A DNA stretch of 14,940 bases from positions 1-14,940 of the forward strand of contig DDBY01000165.1 in NCBI GenBank assembly GCA_002334985.1, read 5' to 3'. This document shows positions 7,625 to 14,940 of the stretch, piece by piece. Positions within the stretch are counted from its first letter, which is position 1, and every line of letters starts with the position of its first letter. The notes under the pieces are model-generated. The model did not search any database and was not told where the DNA came from. It saw only the letters and a list, made by a program, of their open reading frames with translations. The DNA is from Micavibrio sp. UBA2020. Lineage in GTDB: Bacteria > Pseudomonadota > Alphaproteobacteria > Micavibrionales > UBA2020. The translations under genes and the position numbers were made by a program.

Positions 7625-9544
7625 CTATTCCGACGCAAGCGCGACCACAGGGTCGAGCCGCGCTGCCTTGCGCGCTGGCAAATACCCGAAAAGAATACCC
7701 GTCAGCACCGCCGAGGAAAAGGCCAGTATGGCCGGCAGCGCCGAAAAGACCACAGAAACGTCCAGAAGTGAAATACCCATCCCCGCGCCGAAGCCGAGCG
7801 CCAGCCCCAAAAGCCCGCCGATGATGCAAACGACGGCCGCTTCGATATTGAACTGCAGCATGATGTCGCGCATGCGCGCCCCCGTGGCCATGCGGATGCC
7901 GATTTCGCGCGTGCGCTCCGTCACGCTGACCAGCATGATATTCATAACCCCGATGCCTCCGACCAGCAGCGATATCGCGGCGACCGCCCCCAGCAGAACC
8001 GTCAGCGTGTTTTGCGTTTCCGTCGCCATTTCCATGATGGAGGCGGTGTTGCGTATCATGAAATCTTCGGTGCGATGGCGCGTGGTCAGCAGCTGGGTGA
8101 TTTCCGCCTGCGTCGCGTCAATGCCGCCCAAATCTGTCACCTTCACCGTGATATTGCTCAGGTAATTTTGGCCGAACAGACGCGTAATGCCGGTTGTATA
8201 GGGAATAAAGGCGGCATCATCCTGGTCAGAGCCCCAGGGTGTTGCGCCCTTGACCGACAAAACGCCGATAACCTCGAAGGGGATATTACTGACCAGCACA
8301 TATTTCCCCATGGGGTCTTCGCCATGCGGAAACAGGGTGTCGGCAATGGTTTTACCCAGCACAATCACCGTTGCGTTGTTATTCACATCGCGCTGGTTAA
8401 AAAATGCGCCGCGCGCCACCGGCCAGTCGCGCACGATGGGCATGCCAACCCCGACGCCGGAAATCGAACTGGCATAATCAAGATTGCCGTATCTGAGCGT
8501 AGAGCGCCCGCTGCGCTCCGGCACCACAGCCTCGATGTTTGACAATGCCGCAATCGCGTCCGCATCCGACGGCACCAGCGTCGCGATATCGCCGCTGCCG
8601 CGGAAACCGGCGATGCCGGGACGGATAGAAAGCACATTCGTGCCCATCGCGCTTATCTGGTCGAGGACTTTTTGCTTGCTGCCATTACCGACCGCCATCA
8701 TGGTCACCACCGCGGCAACGCCGATGATGATACCCAAAAGCGTCAGCGCGGTTCTGAACATATTCACCCGCAGCGCGCGCACGGCGGTGATAAAAGATTC
8801 CGCGATGTCGGCCAGCAGCCCCGCGCTGCCGCCTTGCGGGCGGTTTTCGGCTATTGTTTTTTTGACGGCCGCGCCGCTGTCTTCGGTGATTTTGCCGTCG
8901 TGAATACGCACCACACGCTCCGCATGCGCGGCGACTTTTTCGTCGTGGGTAATCAGGATAATCGTTCGGCCGTCGGCGTGAAGCTGCTTGAGAAGGTTCA
9001 TCACCTCCTCCCCGCTGCGGCTATCGAGCGCGCCTGTGGGCTCGTCCGCCAGAATAACGGGCGGGTCGTTCATCAATGCGCGGGCAATCGCCACGCGTTG
9101 CTGCTGGCCGCCCGACAGCTGCGACGGCCGGTGGTCGCCGCGGTCGCCCAGCCCGAGGCGCGCAAGAAGCGCGCGCGCGCGGGCCTGTCTTTTGGCGCGC
9201 GGCAGGCCTTCGTACAGGCCCGGAATCGCCACGTTTTCTTCTGCCGTCGCGGTCGAGAGCAGGTTATACCGCTGAAACACGAAACCGAAAGTGCGCCGGC
9301 GCAGCGCCGCCAGCGCATCACCATCCAGCCCCGCCACATCGGTGTCATGAATGCGGTAGCTACCGCCCGTGGGACGGTCGAGACACCCAAGGATATTCAT
9401 CAGCGTCGATTTACCCGAGCCCGATTGCCCCATAATCGCCACGAATTCACCCGTACCGATTTGCAACGATACACCATCGAGCGCGCGCACGGTCGTATCG
9501 CCGCTCTGGTAATGGCGCGATACGTTGTTGATGTCGATAAGCAT
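7625..9544 (-). CDS. macB: MacB-type ABC transporter, fused ATPase and permease
   Basis: The inner-membrane motor of the MacAB pump. It uses ATP to drive substrate from the periplasm out through MacA and the outer-membrane factor (mechanotransmission in this family). Seen: an N-terminal nucleotide-binding domain (about 1-225) with Walker [10 protein letters not shown] (about 39-47), signature LSGGQQQR, Walker B VILADEP and H-loop LITHDE. A linker is followed by a first membrane segment (about 270-295, [13 protein letters not shown]), a large periplasmic domain, and three C-terminal membrane segments (about 510-635) with the family's [23 protein letters not shown] coupling region. At 639 aa it matches MacB (about 645). 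Start: the ATG at 9544 has GAGG 7 nt upstream; the ATG at 9550 is almost in contact with it. macA lies 25 nt upstream and the outer-membrane factor 18 nt downstream. Confidence 0.95.
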   Translation of the reverse strand: MLIDINNVSRHYQSGDTTVRALDGVSLQIGTGEFVAIMGQSGSGKSTLMNILGCLDRPTGGSYRIHDTDVAGLDGDALAALRRRTFGFVFQRYNLLSTATAEENVAIPGLYEGLPRAKRQARARALLARLGLGDRGDHRPSQLSGGQQQRVAIARALMNDPPVILADEPTGALDSRSGEEVMNLLKQLHADGRTIILITHDEKVAAHAERVVRIHDGKITEDSGAAVKKTIAENRPQGGSAGLLADIAESFITAVRALRVNMFRTALTLLGIIIGVAAVVTMMAVGNGSKQKVLDQISAMGTNVLSIRPGIAGFRGSGDIATLVPSDADAIAALSNIEAVVPERSGRSTLRYGNLDYASSISGVGVGMPIVRDWPVARGAFFNQRDVNNNATVIVLGKTIADTLFPHGEDPMGKYVLVSNIPFEVIGVLSVKGATPWGSDQDDAAFIPYTTGITRLFGQNYLSNITVKVTDLGGIDATQAEITQLLTTRHRTEDFMIRNTASIMEMATETQNTLTVLLGAVAAISLLVGGIGVMNIMLVSVTERTREIGIRMATGARMRDIMLQFNIEAAVVCIIGGLLGLALGFGAGMGISLLDVSVVFSALPAILAFSSAVLTGILFGYLPARKAARLDPVVALASE

Positions 9545-9551
9545 GCTCATA

Positions 9552-9555
9552 CCTC
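9552..9555 (-). promoter_or_regulatory. Ribosome binding site that decides the macB start
   Basis: GAGG on the - strand lies 7 nt from the ATG at 9544 and 1 nt from the ATG at 9550. This supports a protein beginning MLIDINNVS. Confidence 0.6.
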
Positions 9556-9569
9556 AGCCGCCCGCCCTG

Positions 9570-10754
9570 TCAAAGACGCGGCATGCCGCCGCGCATACCG
9601 CGGCCGCCGCCTGAATTACCATTGGCCGGCAGCAAAGCCGCCGCTGCCGCAACCTTGTCGCCCGCGGCAAGCCCGCCGCGCACTTCGGCCATGGTGCGGC
9701 TCATGAGGCCTATGCGCACGATTTCGGTGCGCGTAACGCCGGGCGCAACGACCTTGCGCACTTCATACGCCTGCCCTTTGTCACTGTCTTCTGAGGCGAC
9801 GCGTTTGCCCAGCGCCGCGACAGGCAGCAGCGGCACTTTTTCCGCGCGGCCAAGGACGAAGAACATCTGCGTGCTCATGCCCGTCATTAATTGGCGATCT
9901 TTGTTATCGACATCGACCAGCACGTTATAAAGAACAACGTCGTTGATAACCTCGGGCGAAGGCAAAATCTGGCGCACTTCCCCCTGCCAGCGGCGGCCTT
10001 GGGAGCCGAGAGTGGTAAAATAAACTTCCATTCCCGTTTTGAGGCGCATGACATCTGCCTCCGCCACCTGCGCGCGTACGGTCATGACGTCGAGATTGGC
10101 CAGCTGCACCACGGTCGGCGCGGATTGCGATGCGTTCAGCGTCTGGCCTTCGCGCACATCCTTGACAACCACGGTGCCGTCCATGGGGGCATAAATCTTG
10201 GTGTAGCCGAGGTTTGCCTTGCTTTCGTCAAGACTGGATTGCGCCTCTTCCATCTGCGCGCTCAAAGCTTCGAGCTGCGCGCGCGCGACAGTCAGCGCGG
10301 TTTCGGTGCTGTCGAACGTGTCCTGACTGATGGCATTGTTTTTAATCAGCTGTTCGTTGCGCGCATGTTGCTGCTGCGCGAGTTTGATAGATGCCTGCTG
10401 CTGTGCGACCTGTGCACTCAGCTGCTTCACGCGCGCCTGACCGGATTGCACCTGCGCGTCGTAAATTTTCGGGTCAATCTCGGCAATCAAATCGCCGGAC
10501 TTGACGGCATCGCCCAAATCGACATGGATTTTTTCCAGCTGCCCCGATACCTGCACACCGACATCGACGTATTCTTTCGGCTCCAGCTTGCCCTGCGCGG
10601 TCACGAGGTCTTCTATCATCCCCGTTTCTATCGTCATGATGGTGGAAACGGCGGCTGCTTTTTCCTCGGCTGCGCGGGATTTTGTATAATAATAGCCGCC
10701 GCCTGCTGCAACGCACAAAAGAACCGCTATCACCGCCCATTTTTTCTTTTTCAC
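9570..10754 (-). CDS. macA: MacA-type periplasmic adaptor (membrane fusion protein), 394 aa
   Basis: Connects MacB to the outer-membrane channel and stimulates its ATPase. Seen: a short basic N-terminus and one membrane anchor (VKKKKWAVIAVLLCVAAGGG), then the first lipoyl half with the family's VxVGxQVSGQLEKIHVDLGD stretch. A long coiled coil follows (about 95-190, rich in Gln/Ala/Glu), then the second lipoyl half (YTKIYAPMDGTVV), a beta barrel and a membrane-proximal domain. The protein ends in a Gly/Arg/Met-rich tail (GGGRGMRGGMPRL), uncommon in MacA. Start: the frame is open to an ATG at 10991, but that adds 79 residues with no family match and would overrun the divergent promoter. A GTG at 10754 with GGAG 7 nt upstream gives the normal MacA N-terminus and length. 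First gene of macA-macB-outer membrane factor; 15 nt after its stop lies the GAGG site of macB. Confidence 0.92.
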   Translation of the reverse strand: MKKKKWAVIAVLLCVAAGGGYYYTKSRAAEEKAAAVSTIMTIETGMIEDLVTAQGKLEPKEYVDVGVQVSGQLEKIHVDLGDAVKSGDLIAEIDPKIYDAQVQSGQARVKQLSAQVAQQQASIKLAQQQHARNEQLIKNNAISQDTFDSTETALTVARAQLEALSAQMEEAQSSLDESKANLGYTKIYAPMDGTVVVKDVREGQTLNASQSAPTVVQLANLDVMTVRAQVAEADVMRLKTGMEVYFTTLGSQGRRWQGEVRQILPSPEVINDVVLYNVLVDVDNKDRQLMTGMSTQMFFVLGRAEKVPLLPVAALGKRVASEDSDKGQAYEVRKVVAPGVTRTEIVRIGLMSRTMAEVRGGLAAGDKVAAAAALLPANGNSGGGRGMRGGMPRL

Positions 10755-10761
10755 GCCCGAA

Positions 10762-10765
10762 CTCC
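10762..10765 (-). promoter_or_regulatory. Ribosome binding site that decides the macA GTG start
   Basis: GGAG on the - strand lies 7 nt before GTG (10754-10752). It supports the GTG over the upstream in-frame ATGs at 10847, 10862 and 10991. Confidence 0.65.
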
Positions 10766-10925
10766 GCTGCGGCCTTTGGGGCCGGATTGATTTTTGCGCA
10801 AGGGAAACTGCAAGGATTATGCCGTTTGAAACCCCGTCCTGCACCATGACACGGCGCAGCATGGCCAAACCCTGCGCGCGGCGCACAAGATTTTGATATG
10901 TATAGGAAAAATTTGCGTCCGCCGC

Positions 10926-10954
10926 TTGAACGCCCCTCGCCCCCAAGCTACACT
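10926..10954 (+). promoter_or_regulatory. Promoter of the Nudix-sulfurtransferase-lyase operon
   Basis: TTGAAC (10926-10931) and TACACT (10949-10954) are separated by 17 bp, a good sigma-70-like arrangement. Transcription would start near 10961, giving a leader of about 48 nt before the ATG at 11009. Confidence 0.55.
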
Positions 10955-11008
10955 TCGGGAACGGTAAAAACCATAAAAATGCAAAAAACAAAGAGGGACA
11001 AAAGGCAC

Positions 11009-11638
11009 ATGACGGACAAAAACGCCCAAAGCGCCGCGCGCATCACAGCGCGCAAGGTTGAATTCGACGGCTACCACCGGCTGGAGACCATCAGCTGCGT
11101 GCCGCAAAGCCTGCGCGGCAAGGGCGAAGCGGCCGAGATGACGCGCGAGGTGATGTTTTGCAACAAAATCGCCGCCGTTCTTCTCTACGCCCCCGAAAGC
11201 GACCGCATTTTGCTAAACCAGCAATTCCGCCTCGGCGCGATGATGGCGGGCTGCGACAATCCGTTTTTGTACGAAGTCGCCGCAGGCGCCGTTGACGATG
11301 GCGAGAGCGTCGAAGACGCCGCGCGCCGTGAAGCGCTCGAAGAAACCGGCGCCGAAGTCGGCGACCTTGAATTCGTCGCCAAATGCTACACCAGCGCAGG
11401 CTGCCTTGCCGAAGAATTCCACCTTTATATCGGCCGCATTTCCGCCGCCGCAGAAAGCGGTTTTCACGGACTGGAAGATGAAGGGGAGGAGATTAAAACC
11501 CATCTGCTGCCCGCCTCCGACGTTTTCGCTATGCTCGACCGCGGTGAAATCATGAACGCCCCCGCCGCCGTGCTGATGCACTGGTTCGCGCGCCACCACA
11601 ACAACATTCGTCAGCGCTGGCTGGCAAAGGCAGCCTGA
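11009..11638 (+). CDS. Nudix hydrolase, ADP-ribose/GDP-mannose pyrophosphatase-like, 209 aa
   Basis: Probably cleaves a nucleoside diphosphate linked to a sugar, such as ADP-ribose or GDP-mannose, to NMP plus a sugar phosphate. Seen: a complete Nudix box at residues 93-115 (G-x5-E-x7-R-E-A-x-E-E-x-G-A) that holds the metal-binding REAxEE core. Ahead of it lies the VLLY...ILLNQQFRLG...PFLYEVAAG arrangement of the YffH/AdpP-type family. After it comes CYTSAGCLAEEFHLYIG, also typical of that family. Length about 209 aa is normal. Start: ATG 11009 has GAGGG 11 nt upstream and AAAGG close by; an upstream ATG at 10979 lacks a site. The stop lies 1 nt before the sulfurtransferase start, so the two are co-transcribed and probably coupled. 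The exact substrate cannot be decided between ADP-ribose and nucleotide sugars. Confidence 0.85.
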   Translation: MTDKNAQSAARITARKVEFDGYHRLETISCVPQSLRGKGEAAEMTREVMFCNKIAAVLLYAPESDRILLNQQFRLGAMMAGCDNPFLYEVAAGAVDDGESVEDAARREALEETGAEVGDLEFVAKCYTSAGCLAEEFHLYIGRISAAAESGFHGLEDEGEEIKTHLLPASDVFAMLDRGEIMNAPAAVLMHWFARHHNNIRQRWLAKAA

Positions 11639-11639
11639 T

Positions 11640-12479
11640 ATGAGCATCCCCGCTTTGATTTCCGCATCGGAACTGCAAAAAATTGTCACGGCGCCGACAA
11701 CCAAAATCATCGACGCCAGTTACGGCCTGCCGCCACTGCCCGTGCGCATTGCCGGTGCGCAGGATTTTGACATCGACGATATCGCAGACCCCGCCGCGCC
11801 GCTCGCGCATACCGTGCCGGATGCGGCGCTGTTTGCACAGAAAGTCTCCGCCCTTGGCATTTCCAGCGGCGATACCGTGGTTGTATATGACCGCAGCGGC
11901 ATGCACATGGCCGCGGCGCGCGCATGGTGGATGTTCCGCCTGTTCGGCCACGACAACGTGCGCGTTTTGAACGGCGGCCTGCCCGCATGGGTGGCCGAAG
12001 GCCTGCCCGTGACGCCCAAGCCCGACGATATGCCGAATGTCCCCGCCGGACAGTTCACGGCCAAACTGCGCCCCGAACTTTTGAAACTTAAAGAAAACAT
12101 TCTGGCGAATATCGAGGGTAAAGAATTTTTGCTGCTCGACGCCCGCGATGGCCGCCGTTACAGCGGCGACATGTCGGAGCCGCGCCCCGGCATGCAAAGC
12201 GGCCATGTGCCCGGCTCGCTCAGCGCACCGTTCGTCGAATTCATCGATGATGAAACGGGTCTTTTGCGCGCAAAAGACGACATCCGCGCCATTTTCGCGG
12301 CCAAGGGCACCGATTTGTCGCGCCCCCTTGCCTGCACCTGCGGCAGCGGTGTCACCGCTTGCGTGGTTGCCCTTGCGCTGCATGAAATCGGCCACAGCGA
12401 CGCCGCCATCTATGACGGGTCGTGGAGCGAATGGGGCGCCGACCAAAGCCTTCCCAAAAAACAAGGTTATACACCATGA
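11640..12479 (+). CDS. sseA: Two-domain rhodanese sulfurtransferase (3-mercaptopyruvate/thiosulfate sulfurtransferase)
   Basis: Transfers sulfane sulfur from 3-mercaptopyruvate or thiosulfate to thiol or cyanide acceptors through a cysteine persulfide. Seen: an inactive N-terminal rhodanese domain (about 1-125, with IIDASYGLPP and DTVVVYDRSGMHMAARAWW) and a catalytic C-terminal domain (about 150-275). The active loop is C234-G-S-G-V-T-A; CGSGVT is the pattern of mercaptopyruvate sulfurtransferases, whereas thiosulfate-preferring rhodaneses carry CRKGVT. Length 279 aa is typical of SseA. No signal peptide, so cytoplasmic. It begins 1 nt after the Nudix stop and overlaps the lyase start as ATGA, so all three should be one transcript. 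3-Mercaptopyruvate arises from cysteine by transamination, and the next gene also handles sulfur amino acids. The mercaptopyruvate preference rests on the loop alone. Confidence 0.88.
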   Translation: MSIPALISASELQKIVTAPTTKIIDASYGLPPLPVRIAGAQDFDIDDIADPAAPLAHTVPDAALFAQKVSALGISSGDTVVVYDRSGMHMAAARAWWMFRLFGHDNVRVLNGGLPAWVAEGLPVTPKPDDMPNVPAGQFTAKLRPELLKLKENILANIEGKEFLLLDARDGRRYSGDMSEPRPGMQSGHVPGSLSAPFVEFIDDETGLLRAKDDIRAIFAAKGTDLSRPLACTCGSGVTACVVALALHEIGHSDAAIYDGSWSEWGADQSLPKKQGYTP

Positions 12480-13630
12480 GCAAAAAAAGTTTTGAAACAC
12501 TTCTGACGCACGCGGGCTCCAAGCCTGATGAATACCACGGCGCGGTCAACGTACCGCCGCACCGCATGTCCACCATTGTGTTTCGAAACTATGCCGATTT
12601 TGAAAAAGTGCCCAACGTGCCTTATTCGTACGGCCGCGCGGGCACACCATCGAGCGCCGCCTTCGAAGAAGCCATCGCGGCCATCGAGGGCGCATACCGC
12701 AGCGTTTCCACCTGCTCCGGCCTTTCTGCGATTGTCACGGTTCTGATGGCCTTTACGCAGGCGGGCGACCATGTGCTGATGACCGACAACTGCTATGGCC
12801 CCAGCCGTAAATCGTGCGAGGAAATCCTGCGCCGCTTCGGCGTCGATGTCGAATACTACCCGCCCATGATAGGCGCGGACATCGCAAAACTGTTCCGCCC
12901 CAATACCAAGCTTGTTTTCATGGAAGCCCCGGGCTCGCTCACCTTCGAGGTGCAGGACATTGGCGCCATTACGGCCGCGGCAAAAAAAGCCGGCATCAAA
13001 ACCGCCATCGATAACAGCTGGGCAACTCCGCTGTTTTTCCGCCCGCTGGAATTCGGGATTGATGTATCGATGATGACGGCCACGAAATATGTATCCGGCC
13101 ATTCGGATTGCATGCTCGGCGTTGTCTCCACGAACGAAGAATCATGGCCGCAAGTCAAGCGCACCGCGTTGATGCTCGGTCTTTGCGGCGGCTCGGAAGA
13201 GCTTTACCTCGGCCTGCGCGGCCTGCGCACGCTGAATGTGCGCATGCTGCAGCATCAGAAAAACGCACTTGATATCGCGACATGGCTTTCGGCGCAGCCG
13301 CAGGTGAAACGCGTGCATCACCCTGCCCTGCCGTCCTGCCCCGGTCATGAAAACTGGAAAAAATATTACAAAGGCTCTTCGGGCACTTTCGGCATCATCC
13401 TGCACCAGACCAACCGCGAAAAAATTGCCGCGATGCTGGACGGGATGGAGATTTTCAACCTCGGCTTCAGCTGGGGCGGGTTTGAATCCCTGCTCTTCCC
13501 CGAACAGCCCAAACCCATCCGCACCGCCGCGGCATGGGAAGAAGAAGGCTTCTCCCTCCGCCTGCATATCGGGCTTGAGGATGCGGAAGATATCCGCGCC
13601 GACCTCGCCGCAGGACTTGCGCGGCTTTGA
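12476..13630 (+). CDS. metC: Cystathionine beta-lyase (PLP-dependent), 384 aa
   Basis: Splits cystathionine into homocysteine, pyruvate and ammonia in methionine synthesis; many family members also act on cysteine and release sulfide. Seen: the Cys/Met-metabolism PLP fold with YGRAGTPSSAAFEEAIAAIEG near the N-terminus and an STCSGLSAI phosphate-binding segment. The Schiff-base lysine K204 lies in TATKYVSGHSD, and a C-terminal SWGGFESLL segment is typical of cystathionine beta-lyases. Length is as expected. Start: ATG 12476 overlaps the sulfurtransferase TGA (ATGA), with AAGG about 10 nt upstream; the frame is open further back to 12422 but only within the sulfurtransferase gene. Third gene of the Nudix-sulfurtransferase-lyase operon. 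The next gene starts 23 nt later without a visible terminator, so it may also be on this transcript. A gamma-lyase or synthase is less likely given the C-terminal motif. Confidence 0.88.
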   Translation: MSKKSFETLLTHAGSKPDEYHGAVNVPPHRMSTIVFRNYADFEKVPNVPYSYGRAGTPSSAAFEEAIAAIEGAYRSVSTCSGLSAIVTVLMAFTQAGDHVLMTDNCYGPSRKSCEEILRRFGVDVEYYPPMIGADIAKLFRPNTKLVFMEAPGSLTFEVQDIGAITAAAKKAGIKTAIDNSWATPLFFRPLEFGIDVSMMTATKYVSGHSDCMLGVVSTNEESWPQVKRTALMLGLCGGSEELYLGLRGLRTLNVRMLQHQKNALDIATWLSAQPQVKRVHHPALPSCPGHENWKKYYKGSSGTFGIILHQTNREKIAAMLDGMEIFNLGFSWGGFESLLFPEQPKPIRTAAAWEEEGFSLRLHIGLEDAEDIRADLAAGLARL

Positions 13631-13653
13631 AAAGCGCGGGATAATCAAGGGGC

Positions 13654-14940
13654 ATGCAATCCAAAGTTATCCTCGCAGCGCTTCTGGGCTTCTTTGTTCT
13701 GGGCAATCTGGTTGCCCGGAACCCCGATAGCGCCTTCATACGGCTTTCTTTTTACGTCTATGCCGCTATTTCGGTCGGCTTCATCGCCCATTTCTACCTC
13801 ACACGCTGGTGGTACGGCGACAGGGACGAAGAGGAAGCGCCGCCCCCGCCCGCAGATAACGCCACGCCACCACGGCGGCGCGCCACATGGCAACCCGTAC
13901 CGCTTGAACACGCGCCGCCGCCGCCAGCGCCCGCCGCCCCCAACCCCGCTATACAGAAGGATATTCCGGACACTCTTATCCAGCTGACACTGCAAAATTT
14001 GAAGGCGACGACTTCACCCCCCGTGCGCGAAGAGGTAACGCTGCGCGCCTACGCCGCACAAAAAGGCGACGTGCAGGCCATGACGGATTTCGGTCAGGCG
14101 TTTCTGGACGGCGACGACTGCATGAAACGCGACCTGCCGCTGGCAGCCCGCTGGATGGGACATGCGGTGGCGCATGGCGCGCACGGCATGAGACCGCTGC
14201 TTGAATGGGTGCAGCACTGCATAGAGACAAACACCCTGCCGCCCGTTACCGATAAAAACAAAACCCATATCAAAGGAAGAAGCTATATGAGCAGAGCATC
14301 GGCACAGGCCGAACTGGATGCCCTTATCGGCCTCAATTCCGTCAAAGCGCAGGTACGCAGCCTTATCAACCGCCGCAATCTCGAAAAGCTGCGCGACCAA
14401 AACCAGTTGCCCAGCGACCCCGATATCAACCTGCATCTGGTTTTCACGGGCAACCCCGGCACGGGGAAAACCGTTGTGGCGCAGCTTCTGGGCGCGCTTT
14501 TGGCGAATGCGGGTATATTGCCGCGCGGACAGGTTGTCGAGGTATCGGGCGTTAATCTGGTGGGCGAATACATCGGCACGACCGGCCCCAAAGTCGAAGA
14601 TGCCGTCAAGCGCGCGATGGGCGGCATTTTATTCATCGACGAAGCCTATGCCCTGATTGCCCACGTCGGCGTTCATGGCCCCCAGCGCAGCGCATCGATG
14701 GACGCGATTACCACCCTGCTTTTGGAGATGAACAAGCATAAGGGAAAATTCATGGTGATTGCCGCGGGCTATCCGGATGAAATGAAACATTTCCTCGAAT
14801 TCAACCCCGGGCTCAAATCGCGTTTCCGCGAAACGTTACACTTCGACAACTTCAGCGCCGAAGAGCTCGTGCAGATTTATATCAAAATCGCCAATGATAA
14901 ATATTACAAACTGGCCGAGGGCTGCCGGCCGATTTTGAAA
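13654..14940 (+). CDS. Membrane-anchored Sel1-repeat/CbxX-CfqX-type AAA+ ATPase, 3' truncated
   Basis: One frame is open from ATG 13654 to the window end (429 codons, no stop). Seen in order: two hydrophobic segments (about 4-21 and 29-49) ending in TRWWYGD; a Pro/Ala-rich linker (about 60-110); a Sel1-like repeat (about 130-175: AAQKGDVQAMTDFGQAFLDG, then LPLAARWMGHAVAHGAHG); and an AAA+ domain from about 215. That domain has Walker A G266-N-P-G-T-G-K272-T, Walker B ILFID329-E330, a sensor-1 region VIAAGY (368-373) and an arginine-finger candidate in S389-R-F-R-E. The GNPGTGKT/FIDEAY pair is the signature of the CbxX/CfqX group, which includes the Rubisco activase CbbX and EccA of type VII secretion. 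Neither partner is nearby, so the target is unknown. The start has AAGGGG almost touching the ATG, so initiation may be weak or coupled to metC. The C-terminal lid is missing. Confidence 0.8.
   Translation, partial: MQSKVILAALLGFFVLGNLVARNPDSAFIRLSFYVYAAISVGFIAHFYLTRWWYGDRDEEEAPPPPADNATPPRRRATWQPVPLEHAPPPPAPAAPNPAIQKDIPDTLIQLTLQNLKATTSPPVREEVTLRAYAAQKGDVQAMTDFGQAFLDGDDCMKRDLPLAARWMGHAVAHGAHGMRPLLEWVQHCIETNTLPPVTDKNKTHIKGRSYMSRASAQAELDALIGLNSVKAQVRSLINRRNLEKLRDQNQLPSDPDINLHLVFTGNPGTGKTVVAQLLGALLANAGILPRGQVVEVSGVNLVGEYIGTTGPKVEDAVKRAMGGILFIDEAYALIAHVGVHGPQRSASMDAITTLLLEMNKHKGKFMVIAAGYPDEMKHFLEFNPGLKSRFRETLHFDNFSAEELVQIYIKIANDKYYKLAEGCRPILK

Larger units (their letters stand above)
10755..11008. 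other. Divergent intergenic region between macA and the Nudix gene
   Basis: This stretch of 254 bp holds the control region for two divergent operons. A good rightward promoter is present at 10926-10954. For the leftward macA operon I see only weak signals: TATACA on the - strand at 10904-10899 without a matching -35. No small gene with a credible ribosome binding site is visible. In-frame extensions of both flanking genes run into it, but they show no family-like sequence. Confidence 0.6.

Noticed and set aside
9140..9190. Runs of alternating GC such as GCGCGCGCGCG
   Set aside because: They fall inside macB codons for Ala and Arg in a GC-rich genome and show no repeat unit beyond codon use.
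8672..10790. Open frames on the + strand (8672-9706 and 9891-10790) opposite macB and macA
   Set aside because: They lie wholly within confidently assigned genes on the other strand and show only His/Arg/Gln-rich shadow sequence.
10755..10991. 79-residue N-terminal extension of MacA to ATG 10991
   Set aside because: It would cover the divergent promoter, has no MacA-like sequence, and the GTG at 10754 with GGAG gives the normal adaptor N-terminus.
14287..14940. A separate soluble AAA+ gene starting at ATG 14287
   Set aside because: The same frame is open without interruption from 13654, and the upstream part encodes a recognisable Sel1-like repeat and membrane segments. I see no distinct ribosome binding site beyond a short GGAAG-like run at 14274-14281, so it is kept only as an alternative start.
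1..14940. CRISPR array, insertion sequence, tRNA, rRNA, phage or defence island
   Set aside because: No regularly spaced direct repeats, transposase-like or integrase-like reading frames, or RNA gene signatures were seen. The only defence-adjacent element is the single toxin-antitoxin pair.

Overview
The window looks like chromosome from a Gram-negative bacterium, most likely an alphaproteobacterium. The DNA is GC-rich and genes are tightly packed in short operons. The gene set fits an envelope with an outer membrane: a MacAB pump with a lipoprotein outer-membrane factor, and a bifunctional penicillin-binding protein. The style of the PemK-like toxin, the cystathionine beta-lyase and the PP_4765-type flavoprotein also fits. 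The lineage assignment is inference from protein style; there is no rRNA or other marker gene. No tRNA, rRNA, IS element, CRISPR array or phage gene was found.

Layout. (1) 1-1113, + strand: 3' part of a flavoprotein of the HI0933/PP_4765 type, cut by the window start. (2) 1253-4453, +: a large membrane-anchored transglycosylase/transpeptidase with its own promoter, which carries a perfect 20-bp dyad. (3) 6086 down to 4485, - strand: a three-gene operon of a Phd/YefM-type antitoxin, a PemK/MazF-like toxin and an alpha/beta hydrolase. It has a near-consensus promoter and ATGA coupling between toxin and hydrolase. (4) 10754 down to 6197, -: macA-macB-outer membrane factor, a complete tripartite efflux operon. 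(5) 11009-13630, +: Nudix hydrolase, two-domain rhodanese sulfurtransferase and cystathionine beta-lyase, separated by 1 nt and by a 4-nt overlap, behind a good sigma-70-like promoter divergent from macA. (6) 13654 to the window end, +: an open reading frame without a stop in the window. It encodes two N-terminal membrane segments, a proline-rich linker, a Sel1-like repeat and a CbxX/CfqX-type AAA+ ATPase domain.

How the genes work together. MacA, MacB and the outer-membrane lipoprotein should form one envelope-spanning exporter, comparable in gene order to PvdRT-OpmQ of Pseudomonas; the substrate cannot be read from sequence. The sulfurtransferase and cystathionine beta-lyase are both sulfur amino acid enzymes, with a nucleotide-sugar/ADP-ribose type Nudix enzyme in front. 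The antitoxin-toxin pair is a plausible type II module, and the unusual part is the hydrolase locked to it by translational coupling. No clearly new multi-gene system is visible. The most unusual items are the membrane-anchored Sel1-AAA+ protein, the long insertion in the penicillin-binding protein, and the toxin-coupled hydrolase.
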